The notes: a model not told the origin generated them from the letters alone. A stretch of DNA of 64,000 nt from Tigriopus japonicus (GCA_010645155.1 JAAGOF010000287.1:143684-207683), one strand, 5' to 3'. Shown: positions 32,305-42,444, counted from the stretch's first letter. Made by a program: numbers and translations.

Positions 32305-33120
32305 ATGAACTTGCTAAATGAAGGAAATCGTGTAGATCAATTGGAAGAATTGAAATTGATGGAGATAAAGCCCTCGCTTCATTCAACTTTTGTGGGAAGC
32401 TCAGTCGACATCAACTCTACAGCCATATCTTGTCAAAAGATCATGAATCAAGCAAACAGACTCGGCGTGTTTACAGACAAGTCATCCAAGCCTGGAGGAC
32501 CATACAGCCAAGTAAGTCATCCAATCAAACCAAATAGAGACGAAAGTAGCTGAAAAGCGGATCGTGGGAATAACAATTTTGCAGGCTGTCGTGGCTGGTG
32601 AAATGGTGTTTGTCTCTGGACAACTCGGATTTGAGCCTGAAACTGGAAATTTGGTGCCCGGTGGGATTAATCCTGAAACCAGAAGAACGTTCGACAACAT
32701 GATTGCAGTTCTTGAAGCTGCTGGATCTTGCCTCAAGTGCGTAGATTTCCTAGGTTCCGTAATAATTCCGTGAACAGTCGGAACATTTTATTTTGAAATG
32801 CATAAACCTATTCAAAGACTTGCTCAGTGCTAATGTTCATTTAGGTCTAATTCTTAAAAATGATACTTTTCAGAGATGTGGTGAAAGTGACTGTTCTGCT
32901 AAAGGATTTGAGTGACTTCCAAGCTATGAACTTGATTTATAAGGAATATTTCGAGAATTGTGACCCACTTCCAGCTAGAACTACATTCCAAGCTGGTGAA
33001 ATGCCTTTGAATACAAGGTGAGTATATTTTGTGTGATTTACACTAGTTTTTTCATTCCTAACATTTTACCTCATTTTCAGGATCGAGGTGGATTGTATCG
33101 CGATAAAGAGAGAAGACTGA
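32305..33120 (+). CDS. RidA: RidA/YjgF-type reactive imine deaminase (4 exons, 180 aa)
   Basis: Predicted 2-iminobutanoate/2-iminopropanoate deaminase, which hydrolyses the reactive enamine/imine products of PLP-dependent dehydratases. Exons: 32305-32511, 32585-32736, 32874-33017 and 33081-33120. The RidA domain starts near residue 58 (KSSKPGGPYSQAVVAG). It contains VFVSGQLGFEPETGNLVPGG and VVKVTVLLKDLSDFQAMN, the substrate-binding Arg in PARTTF (about residue 155) and the Glu in RIEVDC (about residue 170). The 55-60 residues before the domain are extra compared with the usual 130-140 aa; they are polar and do not look like a clear targeting peptide. A start at an inner Met is possible. ATTAAA at 33151 may be the polyadenylation signal. 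The next gene starts only 111 bp later. Confidence 0.88.
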
Positions 33121-33150
33121 AATCTGTTTGAGAGGTTGCAATAATAATTG

Positions 33151-33231
33151 ATTAAAATACTTGCGTGACTGATTCCTTTTCTTATCTTGGCAAGTTAAGT
33201 ACACTTGGTTGTAATCTTGAAATTTTGTGAA
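33151..33231 (+). promoter_or_regulatory. Very short RidA-ECI2 intergenic region
   Basis: In 111 bp between the RidA stop and the ECI2 ATG there is ATTAAA (33151-33156), a pyrimidine-rich run (GATTCCTTTTCTTATC) and a CAAG acceptor-like site ending at 33194, 37 bp before the ATG. There is no TATA box or TCAGTY initiator. This could be a compact terminator plus promoter, or a polyadenylation/trans-splicing junction as in operon-like gene pairs. The second reading is inference. Confidence 0.35.
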
Positions 33232-36200
33232 ATGAAGACCATAGAATTTGTTCCAAGTCATAATGGTGCAGTGGTGACAGTTCGTTTGAATATTCCTCAA
33301 AAGCGGAATGCCATATCTTTGCAAATGTTCCGTGATCTTATTCGCTTTTTGAAGGAAGCGGAAAAGAATCCAAAACTTACGATCATTGTTCTTACAGGTA
33401 GATTAACCAAAAGAATTGATTATTGGCTCAATATTAGACGATCACGATGTGACTTTTTTAAATGTTAGTAAGAGGAACTTTTAGCCTAGTTACTAAACAA
33501 GAGATGTAAGATGGATAAAGCATACATTTTTTGCCACCTTCGAAATGAAAGGACGACAGCAATGTGTTCTTATCTCGTCCAAGATCAACTTTTGAAAAAT
33601 GTCCAAAATGTGCTTGACTGCAATGTGACCGGAAATTTCGAAGCCCACGTAAAAAACCTGCCCTTCTTCATCCTTGACGCCAATAAGTATTATGAATATG
33701 TTTTACCAAAGGTTACAAAAATCGTCACTAGATGGAGGCAAAATAGGGGCAAAGTGGGCAAAGTCTCTTGATTTCAGAGCTATCCTCAACGTAAAATTAT
33801 GGCCATAATTGCAGCTTCCATCTTAAACTTGATTTCTCGTCATATCTTTTAAGAGCTCAGCTATGATATTTACTAGTGATGGACCGAAAGGGTTCATAAC
33901 CGAAACCGAAAGAGGGCTTAACCAAAACCGAAACCGAAAGAATAAGGAAGCCAGAGTGGCCACGCGTACTAGCGCGTTCTTAAAAGTGCCGAGTGTAAGT
34001 GCTTCCCCAGACGGCGTAGGTTCGAATCCTGTTGGGGGTCGGATTGAAGCTGTCGGGAGAAATCCTNNNNNNNNNNNNNNNNNNNNNNNNNNNNNNNNNN
34101 NNNNNNNNNNNNNNNNNNNNNNNNNNNNNNNNNNNNNNNNNNNNNNNNNNNNNNNNNNNNNNNNNNNNNNNNNNNNNNNNNNNNNNNNNNNNNCATCACT
34201 ATTAATAACGTGTTCAAAAATAAAAAAGTCACGTTGAGTCATCACAAATTAAGGCCAAAGATTCAACAGAAGCACCCACAACTGTTCTACCTCAAGATGG
34301 CGTTGATTTTCACTTTTCTCTATAATTGAAGCAACCTTGCTTCCTGAAGAAGGCTGGCCCTGACGAGTTATTCATTTTGAGAACAAACGAGGGCACCCAA
34401 GCAAAATGTTTTCAGGGTGTGCTGAATTATCGACAACCATCTAGGTGCCTAGAATGTTGATTTTCTTCAAAATCGTCTATGTGGAAAGAGGGACCTTCTG
34501 GAGTACAATGTGACAAGAAAGTTTGTTTGCGCCCATGAAAACGTCTCTGTCTTGTACCGGGTGTTTAAAAACAAGCGGAACACCTAAATAAATATATTGT
34601 CGCTAACTCGTGATTGAAACCACATATGAAGCACACCTTCCATGGATGTAATTGGCCAAACATTTGATTTGAAGGTTCAGAAAAGGCAAATTCACTCAAG
34701 TTCAATATTAAAGCGACACGAATTTTTCCCGTGACGGGTAATACCTGAAATTAGAGCATTCATTACTTTGACTTTTTTCTCCCATCCGAAATTTGGCTAT
34801 AATCGAAAACTAGGCAACATATAGAAATAACAGCATATGTATCTTAAGGACTATTATGTCACGTATTTTTGAGCTATGTATAATTCGTATGATCTATTCG
34901 ATCAATCGATTTGGCTTAGCGTTCAGTTTTTTTGTTTATCGCCTGGTAATTTCAAAATTTCCGCCTAAAGCAGGTTGGTCTATCATTAGGAAAGATGTCA
35001 TTTCTGCCACCCAAAGCTCGATTCCACGAATATCTGTCAGTGCTTTTACGTTCAACAAACCTCAAAAATTTCACCTGGAATAATCCCATTTTTTCTGACT
35101 TGACGAGTGAAAAGTCGACCCTTGAAGCCAACCTTTTGATAAATGCCGCCGATCCAACGATGACATATCCAATAGGGTCTCCAAGACCTTTGCTGAGACA
35201 ATTGGACACCAATTTACAATGTGCTTAATTAACATGCACAATGATGAGTGGGCCCAAAACTTTTCATGTCACACTGTAGAGCCGAATTGAGGCTCATTTT
35301 CCCTCGGAATCGGGTTCTCCTGTGCCATTTTTTTCTAATTCAAGAGTTGCAGACATGGTTTACTGATGCTTTTTTTATGAAAGAAATTATTTTTGCAAAA
35401 TTTGACAATTAATTTTGTATTTGCAATTTTCTTTGGATTCCATTTGGCATTGGAATACAGAAGCCATTAAAATGTTTTGGGGATTACAATGTTTTTATAT
35501 TTTTTGACATAAATTAAAAACATAGTGAAATGATATAATTAAATTCCAAACATTTTAAATTCAAAGGAAGATTTCTATTTTAATGTAAACGAGGATCAAC
35601 GGATACATTGGTTTTATTTGCATTAGCAGATTAAGCCACAATATCGTGACAAAATGATGAGCAATAGTTACAGGAATGAACCAGTTTTCTCAGTTGCCAT
35701 TTTTAAGTTTAGATTAACTGTTCCAGGGACCGGAACTTACTTCTCAAGTGGGAATGATCTTTCAAATTTCACAACTGCCTTCGAAGATCCCTCTGCCAAC
35801 TTCGAGCAAGTGATCAAAGATGGCTCCAAGTTGGTTTCCGACACGGTAGATGCCGTTGCCAAAAGCTCAAAGATCCTTTTGGCCAAAGTGAATGGCCATG
35901 CTACAGGAATAATGGTTACTTTACTTGGAGCTTTTGATTTGGTTTACGCTGTGGAAACCGCTAAATTCCTCACTCCGTTTGTTCAACTCGGACAATCTCC
36001 GGAAGGAGGATCTTCTTATACGTTTCCAAGGTGAGAAAGATTTGCACCTCATTGCAAGGAATGAAGCGTTCCAAACATATGTTTATATTTCGATAGATGT
36101 CGCCACTTTGCAAGCGGATCAAAGCAAATTTAATTATAGCAAAGTAGTTTTGAAAACAAAAAAGAGAGAAAGACGTATTATAAAAACATCAAATAGCTTT

Positions 36201-39200
36201 TATATTGTCATTAATACAGGTGTGACATTAGACCCTAGGGTACATTATTGTGCCGAAACAGGTTTCTTTTGTAGGTTTTTATGAGATTTTATAGGTTTGA
36301 GGCTATAGTTGGTTCATTTTGTTATTTTATCTGTAGCGAGAACAAAAGCCGGAAGCAATATTCAAAGATCCCGATTCAAACTTAAGATGCGAAGAGACAG
36401 GAAACTTTTTTTACAGGTTGACAGTTTTTTTACAGATCCACGAGGAATATGATTACCCGTAAACAAGAAAATCATAAATATATTTCACACATTTTGTGAA
36501 TTGAAAAAATGTTAAAAGCCTTTAATTCTTTTAAAAAAGTGTTTTTGTTTCATGGAAAAGCATTTTTTGTGCAACTTTTTGACAGAGTGTAATCAAAGGT
36601 GGCGACAAGTATATTAGATTTAAGAATAATTCTCAACAAAGGATTATTTTACTGCCATCCAAAATGCACCTTTATTACATGGCACGCCTTGACTCAAGAA
36701 GAACATTGCTGCTGATGGACAATATAACAATTATTTTAGACTCTTTAATCTGGTCTTTTAGTGGGTCTATATAACAATCGCGCGGATCAAAAGAGAGTGT
36801 GTACTAAATAGAGCCAATCAAAATAGCGCCACTTCAAAATAGTGCCAAATCATAAGAGAGCGTGACATTTTAGAGCCGATCATAATAGAGAGCATTTTCC
36901 TTCATCTATGTATTTCTTGAGGCTAGGATTAATAGTGAAGCCTTTTAATATTCGAAAGACTATTTTCGGGAAAATTGTTCGATAAGCCTATAGAATTTTT
37001 TCTTCATGAAGAGCATATTTCATACTAAGCATTGTGTTAACTAGTGATGGACCGAAAGCGCTTGTGATTTTGAAATTACGATCGAATTTTTGGTTTCGGT
37101 TATGCCTGCCGAAATCGAAAGCAGACATGCATTGTAAAGGATGGAGATTCACAACAAAATCGAAAAAGATTGATTTTGTTTTTTTAAAAACCTCTGAAAT
37201 TTAACCGTTTCCCGATTTTTCAAAATTTGCGAATACCCAACATCGAATTCAAGAGCAATTTGATTTTGAAGGTGGATTTTGCATTTGTACAATTTTGTAG
37301 CAAGTTGCTTTCGGTTTCGGTTAAGCCCTCTTTCAGCCGAAACTTTCGTTTTCGGTTATGAGCCCTTTCTGTCTATCACTAGTGTCAACTGACTCAATCA
37401 TTTCATCAATGTCTATGCTCATTCAAGACCAAGCAAGGGCTCGGATAGGAAAATGTAAAAATTTTCAACATCTGTTTGTTAATACTTTGTGATTTAAAAC
37501 TGTAAATTGAAAACCGAAAATTGTAGTGTTCATGATAGTCTTGTAGCGTCCACACGTTAGCTGCCGACTTCCTGTTGGGATTTTCTGCCACAAAATGAGC
37601 CTTAGTAAAAAAAGCGTTTCCTTGACCTTTTGGGTGATAATGAACTCTGTCAACATTGTTGACTGATTTAACTGATTTGATTTATCATTATCATCTATAA
37701 ATTTCTACCCAACAAAAAATGGACGAATTGAACGAACGCTATTTTCTCTTATGACCTGGCTCTAATTTATTGATTTGATTTATCATAATTATCTATAAAT
37801 TTCTACCCAACAAAAAATTGACGAATTGAACGAACGGTATTTTCGCTCTAATTCAATACACTCTCTTTAGACCTGGCTCTAATTTGATTCGCTCTCTTAT
37901 GAAGCGACTCTATTTTGAACCGACACTATTTCGATTTGCTCTATTTTGTATACATTCTCTTTTGATCCGCTCTAATTTCATAGGATCCCCTTTTAGTTTT
38001 CTCTGATGGCTCTGGCTTAACCATTGCACTTGTCATCGAAGGCAGCATATATGTAAATTTAAATTGTTTAAAAAGAGACTTTCATGACAGATTGTTTGGA
38101 CGCGGTGTGGCTCTCGAAAGCTTTGCGCTTCAAAGGTCGATTCAAGCGGAATTTGCTTGTAAATGTGGATTGGTGACTGCAACTTTTCCTCAAGCAAGCC
38201 TTGACATTGAGGTCAATAAAAAGATTGATCATTTGGTGTCTTTGCCAAGAGAGGTAAGTCAAAGAAAGGTTGGATTTCAGTGCGTTAAACGTAACTTCAA
38301 CAATGGAACACTGCATTACGAGGTTGTAGTCGTTTTTTTAAATGTTGCGTTGGGGCCTCTCTCCCAGCTTTAATCCCCTTATCTTAGCTTGGAAAGCGTG
38401 TGAGTCCTTAAGTTAAAATGTGATTAATTACACTTGTGGTATACCTAATACTAAAATGAATACAGGATTGACAAAGGTAAATACTTATGTAAGTCATCAA
38501 ACTATCATTTTAAGAATAAGTTGATAGAATGCTGAGCATTTTACAATCAAAAGCAATATTCTTTCGCGTTTTTTCACCACCAGTTTGTTCTGCATCTATT
38601 GTTGGAGGCACATTTACAAGCTACTTACTTCACGGCACACAGAGCTAACAATTGGAAAGTTTGGTGTTCAAGCAATGACCATTATAATGTTACATCACAT
38701 GTAAGTCGAATTCTGGGTGTATTTTAAGACAAATAGTAGTTATTTATTCAGGCAACACAAACTTTGGGAGAGATTCAAAAAGGAGCCAAACTGTCTCTCC
38801 CTAACTCAAAGTGATGATCTTTGGGAAGGACATTTAGGTCATAGGAAAAAAGTGTTGAATTTTATCCCAAAAAGTATGAAATATGTTGATTAAAAGATAC
38901 CATTCAGAATCATTTCTGCCGCTATCTGCCATTTTCTACCAGGTGGCAAAAAGTGTCTTTTTATTCATTTGCCATCACCGATAAGAAGTCTTGAACCAAA
39001 AAAAAATCACTTTTGATCATAAAATGCTCCGCATTTTTTCAATCAATTTTGAGAGTTTATTTGATGATTTATATATGTCTCTACCTCAGCCAATTCTGAA
39101 CTCATTTTGACAATAGGTTTAGCACAAGCATTTATAATCACGTTTTACTTAAAGCACTCACACTCTTTCCATGCTAAGACTCTCGCTTGTAAATGTACCA

Positions 39201-40492
39201 CGATTTATTCCAAGGTTGCGTGAGTTTATTTATCCCAAAGCAATATTTCATTACTTTAACTAACTTAACCTAACCTAACCTAACCAAATGTTAACTTCAA
39301 CTTCATTTATTCCTTTGAAAAATGCATTATATTTATCTGAGTCACGCAACTTATCAAAATTTCACATGTCATTTATAACTCAGATGCTAAGACAGGTGGA
39401 TAAAAGCTGGGAGAGAGGCCCCAGCGCAACATTTAAATAAACGACTACAATCTTGTATTGCACTGATCCATTATTTTATTACTTTTGAAACCTAATTACA
39501 TTTTGCATGGTTTGATGGTCACTTCATTTTTCAATGTGTTCTATTTGCATGGACTATGTCTACTTTTTTCAAGTTCTTCCACAATTTATTCACATTGATT
39601 TTCTTCAAAATACTTTGCGGGTGCTTTTCCCTCTCAATTATCTTCATTGCGAGTATGCATTTCTTTTCCTTGAGTATGAATAATTAACGACTCTGAAGCA
39701 GATAAAGAGTCTTTGAATATGCATAAGCCTTTTCAAATTGTAAATCTTAATATGGACACCCGTTTTTGGTATATGATGGCGTTAAAACGCTTTTTCCTTT
39801 GTTCTGCAACAAACAGTTATTGCTTTTTGGGTTAGTAATCTAATGATATACATGTATATCTCCCCACCCTATGGTTCAAGCCCTGCGAAAGAAAGTCTCC
39901 TTTTCATTTTTGTGCCTAAGAAAGCACTTTTGTTTAAGATAAAGTGGGTCTGGTAATCATTTTTGACACTCTAGATATCTTCATTCACAGAAATCAACAT
40001 TTCTGTTTGCTCAGGTTTGTTTCTACACCTATTTTTATGTAATGTGCGTAAAGTTGTAATCTCGAATGCCCTCAACCTCTCTTTCATCTTCTCTGTTTTG
40101 TCAAAACTTCCCAATTCTTCTCATATTTTAACTTTTCTTCCAATTAAAATGTAAATATGTTGAGGTGGTACTTGGAACAAAGTTTGAAAAAGTATTTTCT
40201 TTTCAATCTGCTCTGGGTCCTTTTTACATCAAAGTCTTAGATATTTCACGATTAAAACTTATACAACTCACAGTTTCCCAATATATCATTATTGAGTAGA
40301 ATTTTCTCTATTTTGTACTCCGTTTCCTTATTTCAGTCTTTGTTGGCGACCAAAAGATTGATTTCTCAGTCGTATCTCGATGAAGTCCTTAAAGCCAATA
40401 ACAGGGAGATCCAGGAACTCGAAGAGCGGTTCAAATCAGACGAATGTTTGGAAGCCATTACGGCATTTTTTACCAAGAAATCCAAATTGTAG
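33232..40492 (+). CDS. Eci2: Peroxisomal enoyl-CoA delta isomerase, ECI2-like (4 exons, 262 aa)
   Basis: Crotonase-fold enzyme that shifts cis/trans-3-enoyl-CoA double bonds to trans-2, needed for beta-oxidation of unsaturated fatty acids. Exons: 33232-33397, 35727-36030, 38091-38253 and 40337-40492. Visible marks: PQKRNAISLQMF, the oxyanion-hole segment TYFSSGNDLSNF (residues 59-70), NGHATGIMVTLLGAFDLVYA, and GQSPEGGSSYTFP with the catalytic Glu near residue 148. The C-terminus is KKSKL, so SKL gives a type 1 peroxisomal targeting signal. There is no acyl-CoA-binding domain or mitochondrial leader at the N-terminus, unlike long vertebrate ECI2. AATAAA at 40510 follows the stop. The three introns (2.1-2.3 kb each) hold hAT MITEs, an assembly gap, a stray threonine-aldolase exon piece and a 1.2 kb inverted-repeat element. 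Confidence 0.9.
33511..33771 (+). other. Unassigned 86-codon frame inside ECI2 intron 1
   Basis: An ATG-started frame, sense to ECI2, encodes a peptide with three Cys, FFILDANKYYEYVLPKV and a basic end (TRWRQNRGKVGK). There is no visible promoter. It may be an exon relic or part of a mobile element; I do not recognise it. Confidence 0.2.
33948..34040 (+). mobile_element. tRNA(Leu/Ser)-like sequence, probable SINE head
   Basis: GAGTGGCCACGCG at 33954 fits a degenerate box A, and GGTTCGAATCC at 34019-34029 is a perfect box B. The 52 bp between leave room for an anticodon arm and a long variable arm as in tRNA-Leu or tRNA-Ser. The T stem can pair only with wobble pairs and no clean acceptor stem closes it, so it is more likely a SINE head or tRNA pseudogene than a working gene. 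The assembly gap follows 27 bp later. Confidence 0.5.
34067..34193. other. Assembly gap (127 N)
   Basis: A run of N inside the interrupted hAT element, in ECI2 intron 1. The missing sequence is probably repetitive. Confidence 0.99.
35121..35212 (-). pseudogene. Stray threonine-aldolase exon 4 fragment with its intron border
   Basis: On the minus strand this encodes [23 protein letters not shown], given here in parts: CLSKGLGDPIGYVIV and GSAAFIKR. It equals the 3' part of exon 4 of the aldolase genes and is closer to copy 2 (VGSAAFIKR) than to copy 1 (VGSLEFIKK). After the exon end it continues into GTTGGCTTCA, matching the donor and first intron bases of copy 2 (GTTAGCTTCA). The intron bases mean it came from genomic DNA, not from a spliced transcript. 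It contains changes at conserved positions (GAP to GDP). Confidence 0.85.
37042..37381. mobile_element. hAT-type MITE (family A) copy 4
   Basis: Ends are TAGTGATGGACCGAAAG and TCTGTCTATCACTA. Flanks are GTGTTAAC (37034-37041) and GTGTCAAC (37382-37389), seven of eight identical. It is nested between the tandem-subrepeat arms. Confidence 0.85.
37673..37868. repeat. Direct tandem duplication, 98-bp unit
   Basis: The block beginning TGATTTGATTTATCAT and containing AATTTCTACCCAACAAAAAA and GACGAATTGAACGAACG occurs twice, starting at 37673 and 37771, with only a few differences. It is a recent local duplication within the right arm region of the foldback-like structure. Confidence 0.85.
38302..39472. 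mobile_element. Non-coding 1.17 kb element with about 70-bp inverted repeats
   Basis: The left arm runs from AATGGAACACTGCATTACG through TTGTAGTCGTTTTTTTAAAT to GGGGCCTCTCTCCCAGCTTT. The right arm is its inverse (AAAAGCTGGGAGAGAGGCCC to TGCACTGATCCATT). The interior has no open frame of note and holds the telomere-like run at 39267. No clear target duplication. It starts 48 bp after the donor of ECI2 exon 3. Confidence 0.75.
39267..39285. repeat. Interstitial telomere-type repeat (CCTAA)n
   Basis: AACCTAACCTAACCTAACC: four pentamer units of the arthropod telomere sequence TTAGG, read on the other strand. Too short to be a telomere. Confidence 0.75.
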
Positions 40493-40509
40493 CGATTCCA
40501 ATCCATCAA

Positions 40510-40515
40510 AATAAA
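40510..40515 (+). terminator. Polyadenylation hexamer of ECI2
   Basis: AATAAA begins 18 bp after the TAG stop of ECI2 (CATCAAAATAAACACG). Confidence 0.5.
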
Positions 40516-40875
40516 CACGTCACAGACCTAGAAAAAATACAGTCTATGGCATCATTTGACAACAATTCTTGGCTTTCCTTCGTTTGTCATTGGATTTGCG
40601 CATCATTGACAGGTGTTTTCAAAGCAATCTTTCTACCAGTTCCTTGTGTTCCAATCATTCTTTGAGGGCAAAGATTTTTTCTCGTTTTGGTTTTGTGATT
40701 TCAAAGTTTGATTCCAAATCTGAGAGTTGAAAAAGATTTGGGGGTCATAGAGAACAATAGAGTGGCAAACCTCCCAGTAGCTCTCTTGTTGAAATGTTGA
40801 TTTTAAGTCAGGTGATACTGGGGATTATGACCCTTCATTATCACTTCGTACTTAAAAGTCCAAATAATTATTAGA

Positions 40876-41042
40876 AGGGCCCGGAAAAATATTTTGTTTT
40901 TGCTGTGGAGTGGAAGTTCCAGACGTTTAAAGTAGTAGGATCAGCTGACAATTACTGTACGCTCGTCAGACATCAGCTGACACAACGCCGTGAAACGTCT
41001 TGGATTTCTGCTCTACGGCAAAACCCCCATTTTCCGGGCCCT
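40876..41042. mobile_element. Near-palindromic 167-bp element (hairpin)
   Basis: Ends are AGGGCCCGGAAAAATATTTT and TTTTCCGGGCCCT. Inside, CCAGACGTTTAAAG pairs with GTGAAACGTCTTGG, and TCAGCTGACAATTAC pairs imperfectly with CATCAGCTGAC, so almost the whole element can fold on itself. The ends resemble the family B hAT termini (TAGGGCCCGGAAA), suggesting mobilisation by the same transposase. Flanking duplications are unclear. Confidence 0.7.
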
Positions 41043-41204
41043 AGTTAAAGAATGACTTCAAGTACCAAGTACCAAGTATGGATTCAGCAGAGATAAACTA
41101 ACCATACACTACCCAGATTTCAGGGAGAGTTTGCTTTAACTGATATCTACAATGATATGTGGCTTCAGTGGGGGAGTTTTGTATTGGAATTCAGAACAAT
41201 GTTG

Positions 41205-41342
41205 CGTTCAGATCAAATTTTAGAAATACACCTTTGGGCTGATCACTGCACTAAAATGTAAGAACAATGTTTCACTGAATTTTCATTGCTCTGATTAAAC
41301 CCAAACAGTGTTTTGAAAGTAATCTTGGCTTGTGCCGTCCTT
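41205..41342. repeat. Copy of the small palindromic MITE family
   Basis: CAGATCAAATTTTAGAAATA, GATCACTGCACTAAAATGT, CACTGAATTTTCATTGCTCT and TTTTGAAAGTAATCTTGGCT align in order with 22821-22954. The arms are more diverged here. Confidence 0.5.
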
Positions 41343-41804
41343 GTATTAGTTTGCGAAGAATTTTTTTGAGTTGTTGATTTTTTTTATTTTTTTCTATTCC
41401 CCAGACGACAGGTGACATGACGTGTGTAAATATAGCATACTTGAACACCCATAAAAAGTAATTTAAAGATCAATGATCTTTGATTCTTGGCACATTTTAT
41501 CGCTGATAAATGCCTCAAATTATATTGTTTCAAAAGATGTCGCTTGCCAACCTATTTTTGTGAACAAAAAATTCCAATTCCGAAAACACGCTTTGGCAAA
41601 ATGGCATATCCTTTTCCTTGATGGCAAATTTGAGTCAAATTTAACAATATTTGCAATTTTAATAACAAAAAGTGTTGTTTGACTTTGTCATATATCATTA
41701 GATAAGATTTGAAATACACTTGGAAAGCGAAGGGATAAAATGAACAAAAATAAATCCATGCATATCTTGGAATGTGCAAGCTGTCGCGTTGTTGCCACAT
41801 AAAA

Positions 41805-41818
41805 ACACTAGATGGCGC
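41805..41818 (+). promoter_or_regulatory. CTCF-like motif, forward
   Basis: ACACTAGATGGCGC matches the CTCF core consensus CCASYAGRKGGCRS at 13 of 14 positions. A perfect match lies in the opposite orientation at 44302-44315. Binding is not shown by sequence alone. Confidence 0.35.
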
Positions 41819-41914
41819 ACTTGATGAATGTACTGTTTTTTATTTCAGTGAACTAGGTTAAATAAGTCATAGAGCCTGAAAAGTGACCATCAATTGCTCA
41901 GCTTCAATAATCAA

Positions 41915-42444
41915 TAGGGCCCGGAAATGATTTTTTTTAAATATTTATCCGTTTTTCGTCGATTTTTTAAATATTTTGGCTTTTTCAAGAAAAAAATAAA
42001 TATATCGTCGAATATTTGAGTCAGAAAAAATGTGTCAGGCAAAATTGAGGAAAATAAATGATCGACCAATGCTCAATAGGGCTAACCAAAAATGAACCCA
42101 ACATACAAAAACCTCCACAAAGTGGCATTTGTACTAACATTATAGACATTCACATCCAAAACTACTGTCATCCACGAAAAAAACTGCAGCATCTATTGAG
42201 GCAAATTGATAATTATATTTTTGAATCAATTACATTCAAGTATGCCTCCAAAAACGGTCAAATGCATCAAATTCATCAGAAACAAATTTGGAAAGTCGGT
42301 GCACACAGACTAAAATACCAAATAATGGCCTTTTAAAAAAAATATTTTTAAAATATCCGGCTTTTATCCAAATATTTTGGCCTTTTGAAGAAAATATGTA
42401 TTGGATATTTTGTCACTTTTTTGCAAATATTTTTCCGGGCCTTA
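41915..42444. mobile_element. hAT-type MITE (family B), 530 bp
   Basis: Ends are TAGGGCCCGGAAATGATTTT and ATATTTTTCCGGGCCTTA. Flanks are ATAATCAA (41907-41914) and ATAATCAG (42445-42452), seven of eight identical. The interior keeps GGCAAAATTGAGGAAAATAA and CCAATGCTCAATAGGGCT in common with the other two copies. Confidence 0.88.

Larger units (their letters stand above)
33874..34201. mobile_element. hAT-type MITE (family A) copy 3, interrupted by a tRNA-like sequence and a gap
   Basis: The left end TAGTGATGGACCGAAAG and right end CATCACTA are present, in the reverse orientation to 7627-7949. After about 70 bp the hAT interior is replaced by a tRNA-like sequence (33948-34040) and then 127 N. 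The flanks ATATTTAC and TTAATAAC do not match well. Confidence 0.65.
36780..37990. repeat. Inverted arms built of short tandem subrepeats (foldback-like)
   Basis: 36780-36900 consists of imperfect 15-17-bp units of the type ATCAAAATAGAGCC (GATCAAAAGAGAGTG, ATCAAAATAGCGCC, AAATCATAAGAGAGCG). 37730-37990 carries the same units in inverse orientation (GGCTCTAATTTGATTCGCTC, GATTTGCTCTATTTTG, CTTTTGATCCGCTC). The two arms enclose about 0.8 kb that includes a hAT MITE. Long inverted repeats made of short tandem units are the hallmark of foldback elements. Confidence 0.6.

Noticed and set aside
33948..34040. Functional tRNA-Leu or tRNA-Ser gene.
   Set aside because: Weak T stem, no closing acceptor stem and position inside a transposon; a SINE head or pseudogene is more likely.
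33823..34245. Frames of 87-140 codons across 34067-34193.
   Set aside because: They span N; the real ends are hAT and tRNA-like repeat sequence.
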